Positions 32,764 through 41,000 of a DNA stretch of 64,000 bases are shown here, one piece after another. The number at the start of each line of letters is the position of its first letter. The first letter of the stretch is position 1. Made by a program: the position numbers and the translations under genes. The notes below the pieces were generated by a model. The model was not told the origin of the DNA and searched no databases. It saw only the letters and a program-made list of their open reading frames with translations. Source of the DNA: a virus; IMG/VR virus record IMGVR_UViG_3300000553_000012, positions 32,390 to 96,389 of that record. One strand, given 5' to 3'.

Positions 32764-33255
32764 TTATGCTGGAATTTTTGCTTTTGGTTTTGTTGCTGGC
32801 TTTTTTGGAGTTAAAGTTTCTTGTTTAATTTCCAATTTTTGTGGAAGTAATTGTGGAAATGTATCTCTTACTAAATCTTCATCAATATTTGAATAAGGCA
32901 ACTTTTTATCTTTTACAGCTAAAATTAATTTGGCATCTGCTGGATCAAGAGACTCAAGCATATTTATAAAAAGTGCTTCTCTTTTTGCACGAGAAACATT
33001 TGGATTTCCGTCTCCAATAAACAAATACATTTTCCTAAGACTTTGATAAAGCATTGCCTGTTGATCTCCATATTGGCACGGCTTATATGGAGGATCGCCT
33101 GCAGGAAGATTAAATACAAGGTTTGGATCATACGCTAATCTTAGAATAGCCATTACTCCTTGATTTTGAATATATCCCGCCAACATGTTTTGTCTTGTAT
33201 TACGATCTTCTTGCAAATCAATTTTATCAAAAATTTCTGATATACCTAATTGCAT
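32764..33255 (-). CDS. Conserved phage protein, DUF6433-like
   Basis: A 163-residue protein. The helical region with NMLAGYIQNQGVMAILRLAY (about residues 23-42) followed by YDPNLVFNLPAGDPPYKP is, from memory, a family found across marine T4-like phages. The C-terminus is proline- and lysine-rich (PKKPATKPKAKIPA). No enzymatic motif. The start overlaps the stop of the next small gene. Confidence 0.65.
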   Translation of the reverse strand: MQLGISEIFDKIDLQEDRNTRQNMLAGYIQNQGVMAILRLAYDPNLVFNLPAGDPPYKPCQYGDQQAMLYQSLRKMYLFIGDGNPNVSRAKREALFINMLESLDPADAKLILAVKDKKLPYSNIDEDLVRDTFPQLLPQKLEIKQETLTPKKPATKPKAKIPA

Positions 33256-33410
33256 TATTTTTCTCCAAATATAGTTTTAAAATATAATGTAGCATCTTTA
33301 GCGTATTGTATCCATAGCTTTTGATCTTTAATTGGCAATTTATAATAATTTGATTTTTGATATCTCATGGTATATAAATTAAATGCAATTTTGTTATAAT
33401 CAAAAGTCAT
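33255..33410 (-). CDS. Hypothetical protein (51 aa)
   Basis: Read from ATG at 33410 (overlapping the end of rnh by 11 bases) to TAA sharing a base with the next ATG. The product is tyrosine- and lysine-rich and probably helical. It lies in the rnh transcription unit. Function unknown. Confidence 0.55.
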   Translation of the reverse strand: MTFDYNKIAFNLYTMRYQKSNYYKLPIKDQKLWIQYAKDATLYFKTIFGEK

Positions 33411-34245
33411 TTAGGTGTTCCATTAAATTTTTGAGTTTATTAGCTACAAAATAATTAAAAAGTTTACTACGATCTTTATTTTGAGAAGAATATTGTTCTA
33501 AAATTTGATTTGCAATATCATCAGGAACAAAATCTAAATCAATAAGTTGTTGATTGCGCTTATAATTTCTAAGCATATATTCATCACAAAAATTTTTCGG
33601 TTCTTGTAAAATCCAGCCAGCCAACTTTTTTGAAGTAACCGGCGTTTGTCTAATTCCCATTACAAATGCATTATCTGGAGATAAAAAATTTGGTATACCA
33701 TCTCCAGCATCACCTCTAATAATGTGTTCCTTTAAAAAGAGGTCTGGATTGTCACAGACAATAAATCTTTTTAGAATAGGACTATATTGCTTAACATTTG
33801 GATATTTTTGCAATTGAGCAAAATCTTTATCACCAGAAAGAATTAAAATCTTTTCTTGATAAGAAAATTCTTTAGTTAAAGTTGCAACGATATCATCGGC
33901 TTCAGCATGATCTACCTGAATTACCTTATAAGGCATAAAATCTTTTATTTCTTGGCGAATTTTATTTAAGATTTCAAATAGTGAATTCCAATCTAGTTCA
34001 GAAGCATCACGATCTTTTTTGCGATTGGCCTTATAATAAGGATATATTTCTTTACGCCAATAATGCTTATCATCACAAGCAATAATCATTTCTCCATAAT
34101 CATTAGAAAATTTTAATCTATGATTACGAAGAGAATTCAGAATCATATGTCTGACAATATTTTCTTCTATTTTAATGTTTTTATGATTACCAATCTGCGC
34201 CATTAGCGTAGAAATCATAATCTGAGAAAAGTCAACGATTATCAC
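33400..34245 (-). CDS. rnh: RNase H (T4 Rnh-like 5-prime nuclease)
   Basis: A 281-residue FEN-type nuclease that removes RNA primers and flaps in lagging-strand repair. The metal-binding motifs are clear: MIIVDFSQ at the N-terminus, HAEADDIVA (about residues 112-120) and LSGDKDFAQL (about 135-144). The length is close to T4 Rnh (305). It has its own sigma70-like promoter. It would act with gp43, gp61 and gp32-type proteins at the replication fork. Confidence 0.92.
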   Translation of the reverse strand: MIIVDFSQIMISTLMAQIGNHKNIKIEENIVRHMILNSLRNHRLKFSNDYGEMIIACDDKHYWRKEIYPYYKANRKKDRDASELDWNSLFEILNKIRQEIKDFMPYKVIQVDHAEADDIVATLTKEFSYQEKILILSGDKDFAQLQKYPNVKQYSPILKRFIVCDNPDLFLKEHIIRGDAGDGIPNFLSPDNAFVMGIRQTPVTSKKLAGWILQEPKNFCDEYMLRNYKRNQQLIDLDFVPDDIANQILEQYSSQNKDRSKLFNYFVANKLKNLMEHLNDF

Positions 34246-34273
34246 AATGTTACCTCAATTAATTTATATTCTA

Positions 34274-34301
34274 ATTATATAATATCAAAAATAAATGTCA
34301 A
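34274..34301 (-). promoter_or_regulatory. Sigma70-like promoter for rnh
   Basis: TTGACA, 16 bases, TATAAT on the minus strand. The TGA stop of the gene at 34298-34639 lies inside the -35 box. Confidence 0.7.
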
Positions 34302-34639
34302 TCGTCATTTTTAAAATCTATAAGTTCTTCTGCTGCTATTTGCAAGCCATGATTTATGCCCATTGATTTTAATATAAGAGATTTTAGAGATTCTGATACA
34401 AACATCATATCTTTTATATAAGCAGCATCATTAAAATCAAATCCTACAATATTCAATTTAAAAAAAAGTTCTTCTAATATATCAGACACCATAAATTCTA
34501 CAAAATCTATTCTATTTTGAGTAGCTTGCTCCATAAGTTCTTCTAATGAAGCAGAATTTATAAAATTTTTATTAATGCCTGGAAATTGAATTATATTTGT
34601 TGTTTTTGATTCATTTATGACTGGAGCAGTATTTTGCAT
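34298..34639 (-). CDS. Conserved phage protein (113 aa)
   Basis: A helical acidic protein with the segment TTNIIQFPG near residue 13 and a long region typical of small T4-like proteins. No catalytic motif. It ends within the rnh promoter. Function unknown. Confidence 0.6.
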   Translation of the reverse strand: MQNTAPVINESKTTNIIQFPGINKNFINSASLEELMEQATQNRIDFVEFMVSDILEELFFKLNIVGFDFNDAAYIKDMMFVSESLKSLILKSMGINHGLQIAAEELIDFKNDD

Positions 34640-34690
34640 AAAATTATCTAAACCCCATCATTGTTATTTGTTTAATGTATATTTTCAAGA

Positions 34691-35656
34691 CTATTTTATT
34701 GATGCTGGATTAATGACATTCACCATATTACGCCAGGCGGATGCACCAGTAGAAGATAAAGGCCATGGCGCATTAGCATGTCCAGCATTTTCACCGCCGG
34801 GACAATCGAAAATCAAAAGCATATTAAAATTGACGGGAACTTGATATGACGTTTTACCGAGTAAGTAGTTTGTTATTGAATTAAAAAAAGCCGATTGATT
34901 TTGTGGTAAAGCCGCAGTTTCAGCAATACCACATGATTTGCCTCGATTACACCAATATGTTAAATTTGCTGGTAAAGGATTAGTTGTTGCTGTAAAATCT
35001 TCTTCTTCTGTTCCAGCAGGATAATGATCAAACATTATTCTATCTACATATACATCTCCAGGATAAAAAGGAAGTACCGCGGCCGGAACTCTCGGGGCGG
35101 CTGGAACCCAAGCCCATAATACATTTGTTGCTCCTTCTTGAACAAATATATCATGAATATGCTGCCATCCTGCAACAAACCCGGCGGGATTGCTTTGAGT
35201 ATTACAGCTATGAATATCAGAAATATTAAATTCCCACCCCGTTCCTCTAAATAAAATAGGATGACCAAAGGCGGCGGCCGCTTTAGCAAAATTACGATAA
35301 TATACATCATCCGCGCCGGCCAATAATCTAGCCGGAGTATCACATCTTACATTAAGAACTGGAGTAATTCCCAAAGCATACATTTTATTTAAACTATCAA
35401 TTGGAAATTTTCCTGGATCTTTTGGATCAACTACACCATTATTAATCCAACAATGAGCATACGTTGGATATGTTCCTGTCAAACTTTTAAACGCGGCCAT
35501 TTGACGAACTGTTCTAGAACAATCATCTATGTCTGATTTTTGCACAGATAATCCTTCTGGATTAACATATGCTCCAAAATAAACGGCTGGTGTGGCCAAT
35601 GCGGGTTTACATATTAACAAAGTTGCCAAAATAGCAAATATTTGTAATAGTTTCAT
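34691..35656 (-). CDS. Exported GH26-like glycoside hydrolase
   Basis: A 321-residue protein with a signal peptide (MKLLQIFAILATLLICKPALA, cut near 21). The remainder resembles GH26-type (beta/alpha)8 enzymes: RGTGWEFN gives a likely acid/base E142, GATNVLWAWVPA and FYPGDVYVDRIMFDHY are typical of the family, and GIAETAA gives a likely nucleophile E246. It would be exported to the host periplasm or outside and cut a beta-linked polysaccharide such as a mannan; the substrate is not readable. It flanks the heptose island. Its DNA is richer in G and C than its neighbours, hinting at recent transfer. Confidence 0.72.
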   Translation of the reverse strand: MKLLQIFAILATLLICKPALATPAVYFGAYVNPEGLSVQKSDIDDCSRTVRQMAAFKSLTGTYPTYAHCWINNGVVDPKDPGKFPIDSLNKMYALGITPVLNVRCDTPARLLAGADDVYYRNFAKAAAAFGHPILFRGTGWEFNISDIHSCNTQSNPAGFVAGWQHIHDIFVQEGATNVLWAWVPAAPRVPAAVLPFYPGDVYVDRIMFDHYPAGTEEEDFTATTNPLPANLTYWCNRGKSCGIAETAALPQNQSAFFNSITNYLLGKTSYQVPVNFNMLLIFDCPGGENAGHANAPWPLSSTGASAWRNMVNVINPASIK

Positions 35657-35712
35657 TATGTTTTCCTTTATTAATTAATAAAACATATTTTTTATAGTTT
35701 TATGTATTTATT

Positions 35713-36699
35713 TTAACACTCGCAATTGATACGACTTCCATGATCATAAAAAGCAAAATCATAAATTCTACATTCAGTATCAGTGGTGATTGATTTAATC
35801 ACTTTTTCTCTTTTATCTTTAGGAACATAAAAAACAAAGAATCCTCCGCCGCCGGCGCCCATCAATTTACCACCAAGAGCTCCATTTTCCATAGCTTTTA
35901 AGTATATCATATCAAAATAATTGCTAGTAATATCTTTTACAACTTCTTTTTTATCTATCCAAGATGAATGAAGCATATCACCAAAACTATCAAAATCCCC
36001 ATCAGCAAGATATTTAGAAGCACTATAAGCTTTATCTCTAGAACGACAAACTAATTTAAATTTATCAGCATCTTTCATGGCGGTTTGTTGTTTTTGCAAA
36101 ATGCTATTGGCGGATCGGCTTTTTCCACTATATACCAATAAAAGATTATCTTCTAATTTAGTAATATCTTTACGCAATATATTTATACTATTAATAGAAA
36201 CATTTCCATCTTTTTCAAATTCGAATAAATTAAATCCACCATATGCGGCTGCATATTGATCTTGTTTACCAACCGGATAATTACACTTATTCATTTCAAT
36301 TTCACATGCTACATCGGCTAAATACTTTCGAGATGAAATTTCCCAACGAGAAGATGATAAAGCATTAACTAATCCGACAGTAAATGCAGAAGAAGAGCCT
36401 AATCCTGAGCCTTTTGATATAATATCAGATATTGAAGCAATGGTAATTTCTTTATCTATAGAATAGTATTTTAGTGCTTCTTTAGTAATTAGATGTTGCA
36501 TATCCTCAATATCTTTAAACTCTTCAATTGAGTCATACATAATTTTGATTCCAAGATGAGGAGTTTTGTGAACCATAACATAAATAAATTTATTGATAGT
36601 TACGGATAATGCAGCACCTTTTTCTTTACTATAAAATGATGGCATATCACTTCCACCAGAGAAGAAACTTAAACGAAGTGGAGTTTTTGAAATGATCAT
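35713..36699 (-). CDS. hddA: D-glycero-D-manno-heptose 7-phosphate kinase-like (GHMP)
   Basis: A 328-residue GHMP-superfamily kinase. The start MIISKTPLRLSFFSGGSDMP and the ATP loop KGSGLGSSSAF (about residues 95-105) are those of HddA-type heptose kinases, and MGAGGGGFFVFYV near the C-terminus is the third motif. HddA adds phosphate at C1 of heptose 7-phosphate. It overlaps the glycosyltransferase gene by four bases and is the last gene of a leftward island with GmhA-, GmhB-, transaldolase- and nucleotidyltransferase-type genes. A different sugar phosphate is possible, but the neighbours favour heptose. Confidence 0.85.
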   Translation of the reverse strand: MIISKTPLRLSFFSGGSDMPSFYSKEKGAALSVTINKFIYVMVHKTPHLGIKIMYDSIEEFKDIEDMQHLITKEALKYYSIDKEITIASISDIISKGSGLGSSSAFTVGLVNALSSSRWEISSRKYLADVACEIEMNKCNYPVGKQDQYAAAYGGFNLFEFEKDGNVSINSINILRKDITKLEDNLLLVYSGKSRSANSILQKQQTAMKDADKFKLVCRSRDKAYSASKYLADGDFDSFGDMLHSSWIDKKEVVKDITSNYFDMIYLKAMENGALGGKLMGAGGGGFFVFYVPKDKREKVIKSITTDTECRIYDFAFYDHGSRINCEC

Positions 36700-37703
36700 G
36701 GTGTTGTCTTAAAAATAAACATTTCTTTAGGCTTTTTTCGTGATTCAATAGTTGGATATTGTTCAAGCAATGCTTTTAACATAATTTCCCATTGGGTTTT
36801 AATTCTGTTAATGTTATATCTACCATCGACAAAAAATTTATTGAATCCGATTATATCAGAATAGTTTTCATCTTTAATTAGTTGTATTGCAGCATCTAAA
36901 TGACTGGAAAATATGTTGGCATGTATATTCTGATCTTCACGATTTCCTTGATACATAAGATTTAATCCACCAGATGTTTCTGATAAAGCTCCATAATTTG
37001 GATGAACACAAAGAAGTCCCGCAGACATTGATTCAAGCATAGCTCTACAACTCGTTTCAAGCCATATCGATGGATATGCAAAAATATGATATCCATTTAA
37101 CTCTTCTCTAAGTTTATCGTTTGGTACAAATCCATGATATGTCATTTGAGGATGATTAATGACCTCATTATATAAAGGCTCAAACGATTTATCTGCATCA
37201 TCCCAGCCATATATCTTAAAACTTGAATATACATGAAGATGAAGTTCTGGATATTTTTTGGCCAAATGTTTAAATACAGGAATTAATATTTCTAGACCAC
37301 GCTGGGGCGTAGATGTATAAACTAAATGTATCTTACTATCATTTGGTTTAATCAAGGCAGATGATGGAGCCGGATCAATACCAGACTCTAATACAATAGA
37401 TTTATTATCATAAGGAATTCTATGAATAAGCTGATATCGTTGATATTGCCAATTACTAATAAAAACATATTTATGAAAATTGTCTTGAAACTGTTTATCT
37501 TGGAATTTTTGTGATTCTGGATCTTCTGGCAAATCATGACACCAAAAAATACGGATCTTTTCCATATCTAAATCTCTTGGGCGAGAACAAATAATTTGAA
37601 AATTACTTAAAAGTTCTGGATCAAGTAATTCTGCAAGCTTACGTTTAGCAATTTCTGTTCCGCCATTAGCTTTAGCTGAAATTTCATTTTCTTCAAATGC
37701 CAT
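36696..37703 (-). CDS. GT4-type glycosyltransferase
   Basis: A 335-residue GT-B glycosyltransferase. The C-terminal half carries YTSTPQRGLEILIPVF and the acidic motif ETSCRAMLESMSAG (E-x7-E, about residues 213-226) that binds the nucleotide sugar. The N-terminal acceptor domain is divergent. It overlaps hddA, so it most likely uses the activated heptose made by this island. The acceptor could be lipopolysaccharide, a virion protein or DNA; nothing in the sequence decides it. Confidence 0.82.
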   Translation of the reverse strand: MAFEENEISAKANGGTEIAKRKLAELLDPELLSNFQIICSRPRDLDMEKIRIFWCHDLPEDPESQKFQDKQFQDNFHKYVFISNWQYQRYQLIHRIPYDNKSIVLESGIDPAPSSALIKPNDSKIHLVYTSTPQRGLEILIPVFKHLAKKYPELHLHVYSSFKIYGWDDADKSFEPLYNEVINHPQMTYHGFVPNDKLREELNGYHIFAYPSIWLETSCRAMLESMSAGLLCVHPNYGALSETSGGLNLMYQGNREDQNIHANIFSSHLDAAIQLIKDENYSDIIGFNKFFVDGRYNINRIKTQWEIMLKALLEQYPTIESRKKPKEMFIFKTTP

Positions 37704-37726
37704 ATTTTATTTACCTTTCATACATT

Positions 37727-38458
37727 TTATATAGTGTAGCCTGATGCCACAGCATCATTAAAGAACATTTGACAAGTTTCTTTAGAAAATTGTGTTGGAT
37801 TTTTAATGCCAAATCCATGAACTTTCTTAATTAGATCGGGCGTCATTGTAATAATATGACAGCCACAACCATCCGCTTCAATATAGTTAAATGCCTCACG
37901 GGAACTGGCCCATAGAAATTCACATTTATTATGATTTGTATATTCATAACAATAATCAATACCATCTACAATAATATTAACGGGGTCAATACCAATATCA
38001 GCAAGACGTCCGGCAAATACCGACACAATACTTGGAACTTCTGTATTTAGATTATTAACAGCATTTTTAATCTGTTCAAGCGTAAACACTGCCGTGACAT
38101 TTAATGAAATGCCTTCATCGCTGAGTTGCTTAATAAGATTGTATGTAGGTGTACCGTCTGTATGCATAATAGGGATCTTAACATATACATGATAACTATA
38201 CTTTTTGCCCCAGCTATCAATTAGACGGGCCTGACGAATAATATCTGAATCATTATCCGCAAAAACTTCAAGACTTAAACATGTGTCAGGACGAAGACTT
38301 GCTAATTTTGCAATCAACGTATTGGCAAATTCTGTATAATCAGTAACACCGGCTTGACGCATAAGAGTAGGATTAGTAGTAAATCCTAGTATATTTGGAT
38401 TGGCGGCGGCTTCAATGATACCATTCATATCGGCACCATCGGCAAATAATTTAATCAT
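37727..38458 (-). CDS. talC: Transaldolase (TalC-like)
   Basis: A 243-residue transaldolase. The N-terminus IKLFADGADMNGI and TTNPTLM are typical, and the Schiff-base lysine is K94 in VYVKIPIM. The enzyme exchanges three-carbon units between fructose 6-phosphate and erythrose 4-phosphate, giving sedoheptulose 7-phosphate and glyceraldehyde 3-phosphate. In cyanophages TalC is tied to the pentose phosphate pathway. Here it sits in the heptose island and probably supplies sedoheptulose 7-phosphate to GmhA. Stop and start overlap gmhB by four bases. Confidence 0.9.
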   Translation of the reverse strand: MIKLFADGADMNGIIEAAANPNILGFTTNPTLMRQAGVTDYTEFANTLIAKLASLRPDTCLSLEVFADNDSDIIRQARLIDSWGKKYSYHVYVKIPIMHTDGTPTYNLIKQLSDEGISLNVTAVFTLEQIKNAVNNLNTEVPSIVSVFAGRLADIGIDPVNIIVDGIDYCYEYTNHNKCEFLWASSREAFNYIEADGCGCHIITMTPDLIKKVHGFGIKNPTQFSKETCQMFFNDAVASGYTI

Positions 38459-38982
38459 TTATTTAGACTCCATATCAGTGAACAAGCTTCAAAAACATTT
38501 TCTGCCTCATAATCGGGCTTAATATTTTCATATTCTTTTGGGCATTCATATTCATCGAATATGCCATTTTTAATCCATATAGTTTTCAGACCGGCATTGT
38601 GGCCGCATACCACATCTCTCCACCTATCGCCAACAAAAAAACTCTTAGAGATGTCTACATTATGAATACTACGTAAATAATCTATCATACCTGTATTGGG
38701 TTTATAACTATTTGATCCACGTATTCTAGATGAAATAACATCATCAAAACAAAAATATGTCATATAGAGTTTCATCATTTCATCATGAAATTCATCTGTA
38801 ACTTCAGGATCGGGTTGATTAGTCACCATAAAGGTTTTATATCCAAGGTCTTGAATTAGAAGAATAGCTTGTTTTGAATTATTAAAAAATATAATATCTT
38901 TCATATTCCAAGCACCATGTGGTGGTGTGCCAACCATAGGCGATAATACACCATCTTTATCAAAAAAGACCGATTTTACCAT
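38455..38982 (-). CDS. gmhB: Heptose bisphosphate phosphatase-like (HAD family)
   Basis: A 175-residue HAD phosphatase. Motif I is FFDKDGVL (nucleophile D8, acid D10), motif II VTNQPD, then KPNTGM and motif IV FFVGDRWRDV. This is the GmhB pattern, which removes the C7 phosphate of heptose 1,7-bisphosphate. The zinc-loop cysteines typical of E. coli GmhB are not obvious. It overlaps both gmhA-like and talC genes. Confidence 0.85.
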   Translation of the reverse strand: MVKSVFFDKDGVLSPMVGTPPHGAWNMKDIIFFNNSKQAILLIQDLGYKTFMVTNQPDPEVTDEFHDEMMKLYMTYFCFDDVISSRIRGSNSYKPNTGMIDYLRSIHNVDISKSFFVGDRWRDVVCGHNAGLKTIWIKNGIFDEYECPKEYENIKPDYEAENVFEACSLIWSLNK

Positions 38983-39560
38983 TTCGTTTTATTCATTTGA
39001 AGAATTGGATGAGATACTAAACAATGCCATACTACTGCCTGAAAAGCTTCTGAGTGTGGTGTTATTCTAGTAGGTTCTACTATAGGTATGATAATAGAAA
39101 CATCGCTATTGTGGGCTGCATATCCATCGGATTTTCCAACAATACTAAGAACTGTTCCAGTTTTTTCTTTAGCGTATTTGATTGCTTTGATCAAACCAAT
39201 CGAAACATTCTTTTCTTCATTACCGCCTCCAACCGATAAAACAAAAATAGTATCATTTTTATTAAATCGACTTACTTGAAGAAACTGTTCAAAGATTGTA
39301 TCAAACCCTTCATCGTTTGTTCGAGCAGTTAGCTCACTTGAATTATCTGTCGGGGCGTAAGCTTCAATATTACATAATTTACGAAGATCATTGACCATAT
39401 GAGAAGCATTACCGGCCGAACCGCCTACACCAAGAACAAATACACGACCTTTATTAATTTGTGTTTTATGAAGGCTCTTGGCTATATCTTCAATTTTATT
39501 GGTATCAATTTGTGTTGCAATATCTACTACTTCATTAAAAAAAATATTACTAAAACTCAT
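38976..39560 (-). CDS. gmhA: Phosphoheptose isomerase-like (SIS domain)
   Basis: A 194-residue SIS-domain isomerase. GVGGSAGNASHMVNDL (about residues 43-58) is the GmhA phosphosugar motif and SVGGGNEEKNV the second. GmhA converts sedoheptulose 7-phosphate to D-glycero-D-manno-heptose 7-phosphate, the first step of nucleotide-heptose synthesis. It is placed between gmhB and the nucleotidyltransferase with almost no spacing. Confidence 0.87.
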   Translation of the reverse strand: MSFSNIFFNEVVDIATQIDTNKIEDIAKSLHKTQINKGRVFVLGVGGSAGNASHMVNDLRKLCNIEAYAPTDNSSELTARTNDEGFDTIFEQFLQVSRFNKNDTIFVLSVGGGNEEKNVSIGLIKAIKYAKEKTGTVLSIVGKSDGYAAHNSDVSIIIPIVEPTRITPHSEAFQAVVWHCLVSHPILQMNKTKW

Positions 39561-39561
39561 A

Positions 39562-39969
39562 CTATTTAATCCTTTTTCTCAAATCAGTTGAACTATATGA
39601 ATGCATTCTGGGAGAATTGAAAAAGATTGTGATTCCTTTATGGTCACAAATATCTTTACCAGTAAAATTAGTTTTATTATATTCATAACCCAAGAATCTA
39701 ATATTTATGGGTAATGTGGCCATCATATTTTCTAAGTCTTTTTCTGTATCATATGGTACTATTTTATTAACAAACTTACATGCTGTTAATTGAATATATC
39801 GTTCAAAAACTGATTGAATGGGTCTTTGCTTATCATTTGGCCTATCAATAGTTGGATCTGTGTGTAGTCCAACTATTAAATAATTACAATTATTTTTACA
39901 TTCTTCTAGCATTGTAATATGCCCGGGGTGTAATAGATCAAATGCCCCACAAGTAAATCCTACAATCAT
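39562..39969 (-). CDS. Heptose-phosphate nucleotidyltransferase-like protein
   Basis: A 135-residue cytidylyltransferase-fold protein. It has FTCGAFDLLHPGHI with the HxGH catalytic signature (about residues 5-18) and ends with YSSTDLRKRI, the usual second motif. It resembles the C-terminal domain of HldE and TagD-type enzymes. In this island it would join NTP and heptose 1-phosphate; whether the nucleotide is ADP, CDP or another cannot be told. The lone domain without the HldE kinase half fits the presence of a separate HddA kinase. Confidence 0.83.
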   Translation of the reverse strand: MIVGFTCGAFDLLHPGHITMLEECKNNCNYLIVGLHTDPTIDRPNDKQRPIQSVFERYIQLTACKFVNKIVPYDTEKDLENMMATLPINIRFLGYEYNKTNFTGKDICDHKGITIFFNSPRMHSYSSTDLRKRIK

Positions 39970-40148
39970 AATTTATTAATTTCTGGTTCTTCAATTTCAA
40001 TATCTTCAATATATCTATCTTGATAATCTTTTGCTACTTCTAGACAAAAAGATAATACTGCCAATGGACTAATACGAGCAGCAATATTAATTATAATCCA
40101 TTTTGCGACTACTGCTCGTATATATTCCCACCGTGTCAGTTTAGACAT
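39966..40148 (-). CDS. Small membrane protein (60 aa)
   Basis: A hydrophobic stretch at about residues 13-37 (AVVAKWIIINIAARI with LAVLSF) and an acidic tail (IEDIEIEEPEI). It overlaps both neighbours by a few bases at the head of the heptose island. Possibly membrane-associated; function unknown. Confidence 0.5.
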   Translation of the reverse strand: MSKLTRWEYIRAVVAKWIIINIAARISPLAVLSFCLEVAKDYQDRYIEDIEIEEPEINKL

Positions 40149-40380
40149 TTTGATACACTACAAAATTAATTATAGAATCCTTACGAAACGATCTCCAGTT
40201 GTTTGCTTCGGTATCCCAAACTGAAACTACATCTGTATTTTCTTTACGTTTTTGTGCTTGTTCTTCGGGATTAATTTGAATGGGTAAATATTTTTCATTC
40301 AAGGTACACAACATATTACGAATTGCACCATCTTTTTTTGTAAACTTGATTTGACAAATATTAGACTTTAAATCATCCAT
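40141..40380 (-). CDS. Sm-like/WYL_2-type small phage protein
   Basis: A 79-residue protein with IKFTKKDGAIRNMLCTLNEK and VSVWDTEANNWRSFRKDSI, the pattern of a DUF2693/WYL_2 SH3-barrel family common in T4-like phages. I choose ATG at 40380, overlapping the glutaredoxin stop, over an in-frame start at 40419. These proteins may bind nucleic acid; the role is unknown. Confidence 0.65.
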   Translation of the reverse strand: MDDLKSNICQIKFTKKDGAIRNMLCTLNEKYLPIQINPEEQAQKRKENTDVVSVWDTEANNWRSFRKDSIINFVVYQNV

Positions 40381-40627
40381 ATAGTGTATTGGTAGTATCA
40401 TTATTTTTAATCCTTTCAACTAATTCATTATATCCACCAATATATTTTCCGTCTTCAAAGATTTGAGGAACAGTTTTTGCGTGTGGTACTTCAGTAAGAA
40501 GCATCTCCTTAAAATATTCAACTTTTTCAATATTAAATTCCACATAAGGAATATTCTTAGAAGTCAAAAGATTTTTTGCCGCGGTACAATAACTACAATT
40601 TGTTTTTGTATATATCCAATATGACAT
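40373..40627 (-). CDS. grxC: Glutaredoxin
   Basis: An 84-residue glutaredoxin with the redox motif CSYC (residues 11-14), the cis-proline segment TVPQIF and GGYNEL. It likely reduces the C-terminal CDSC of NrdA and so supports deoxynucleotide synthesis. It lies just left of two tRNA genes and starts at ATG 40627. Confidence 0.94.
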   Translation of the reverse strand: MSYWIYTKTNCSYCTAAKNLLTSKNIPYVEFNIEKVEYFKEMLLTEVPHAKTVPQIFEDGKYIGGYNELVERIKNNDTTNTLYG

Positions 40628-40650
40628 ATGGTTCCTTTCTTATAGAATTT

Positions 40651-40725
40651 TGGTGCGCCCGGAAGGATTTGAACCTCCAACCAGACCGTTATGAGCGATC
40701 GGCTCTACCGTTGAGCTACAAGCGC
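40651..40725 (-). tRNA. tRNA with CAU anticodon (Met or Ile2)
   Basis: A 75-base cloverleaf with acceptor GCGCTTG/CGGGCGC, D arm GCTC/GAGC, anticodon loop CTCATAA, T loop TTCAAAT and an encoded CCA. CAU may read AUG or, if the C is modified to lysidine, AUA. It is separated by four bases from the UAU tRNA. Confidence 0.93.
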
Positions 40726-40729
40726 AAAT

Positions 40730-40804
40730 TGGTTGTCCCGCCGGGAATCGAACCCAGATCCTGCAGTTATAAGCTGCGCGCACTAACCGTTATGCTACGA
40801 GACG
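40730..40804 (-). tRNA. tRNA-Ile (UAU anticodon)
   Basis: A 75-base cloverleaf: D stem GCAT/GTGC, anticodon loop CTTATAA (anticodon TAT), T arm CTGGG TTCGATT CCCGG, discriminator A and an encoded CCA. AUA is a frequent codon in this AT-rich phage. The first acceptor pair is C1-A72, a mismatch, leaving six pairs. Confidence 0.88.
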
Positions 40805-40812
40805 TCAACATG

Positions 40813-40998
40813 TTATGATATAAAAGATATTTGTTTTTCCATATCTTTCATTTGAGAATATAATGCATTTACTTCTTTGCGTAGATTTTCAATTTCTTCA
40901 ATAGCATCAAAAGCACAATTGGCTTCGGTATAAGCTCCTAATATATCACAAACTTCAGCATATGCACGAAGTCTATCAATAATGTCAGGCTTTTCCAT
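40813..40998 (-). CDS. Hypothetical coiled-coil protein (61 aa)
   Basis: A small acidic, fully helical protein (ENLRKEVNALYSQMKDMEK near residues 37-55). It lies between the tRNA pair and the wall hydrolase gene. Function unknown. Confidence 0.55.
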   Translation of the reverse strand: MEKPDIIDRLRAYAEVCDILGAYTEANCAFDAIEEIENLRKEVNALYSQMKDMEKQISFIS

Positions 40999-41000
40999 GA

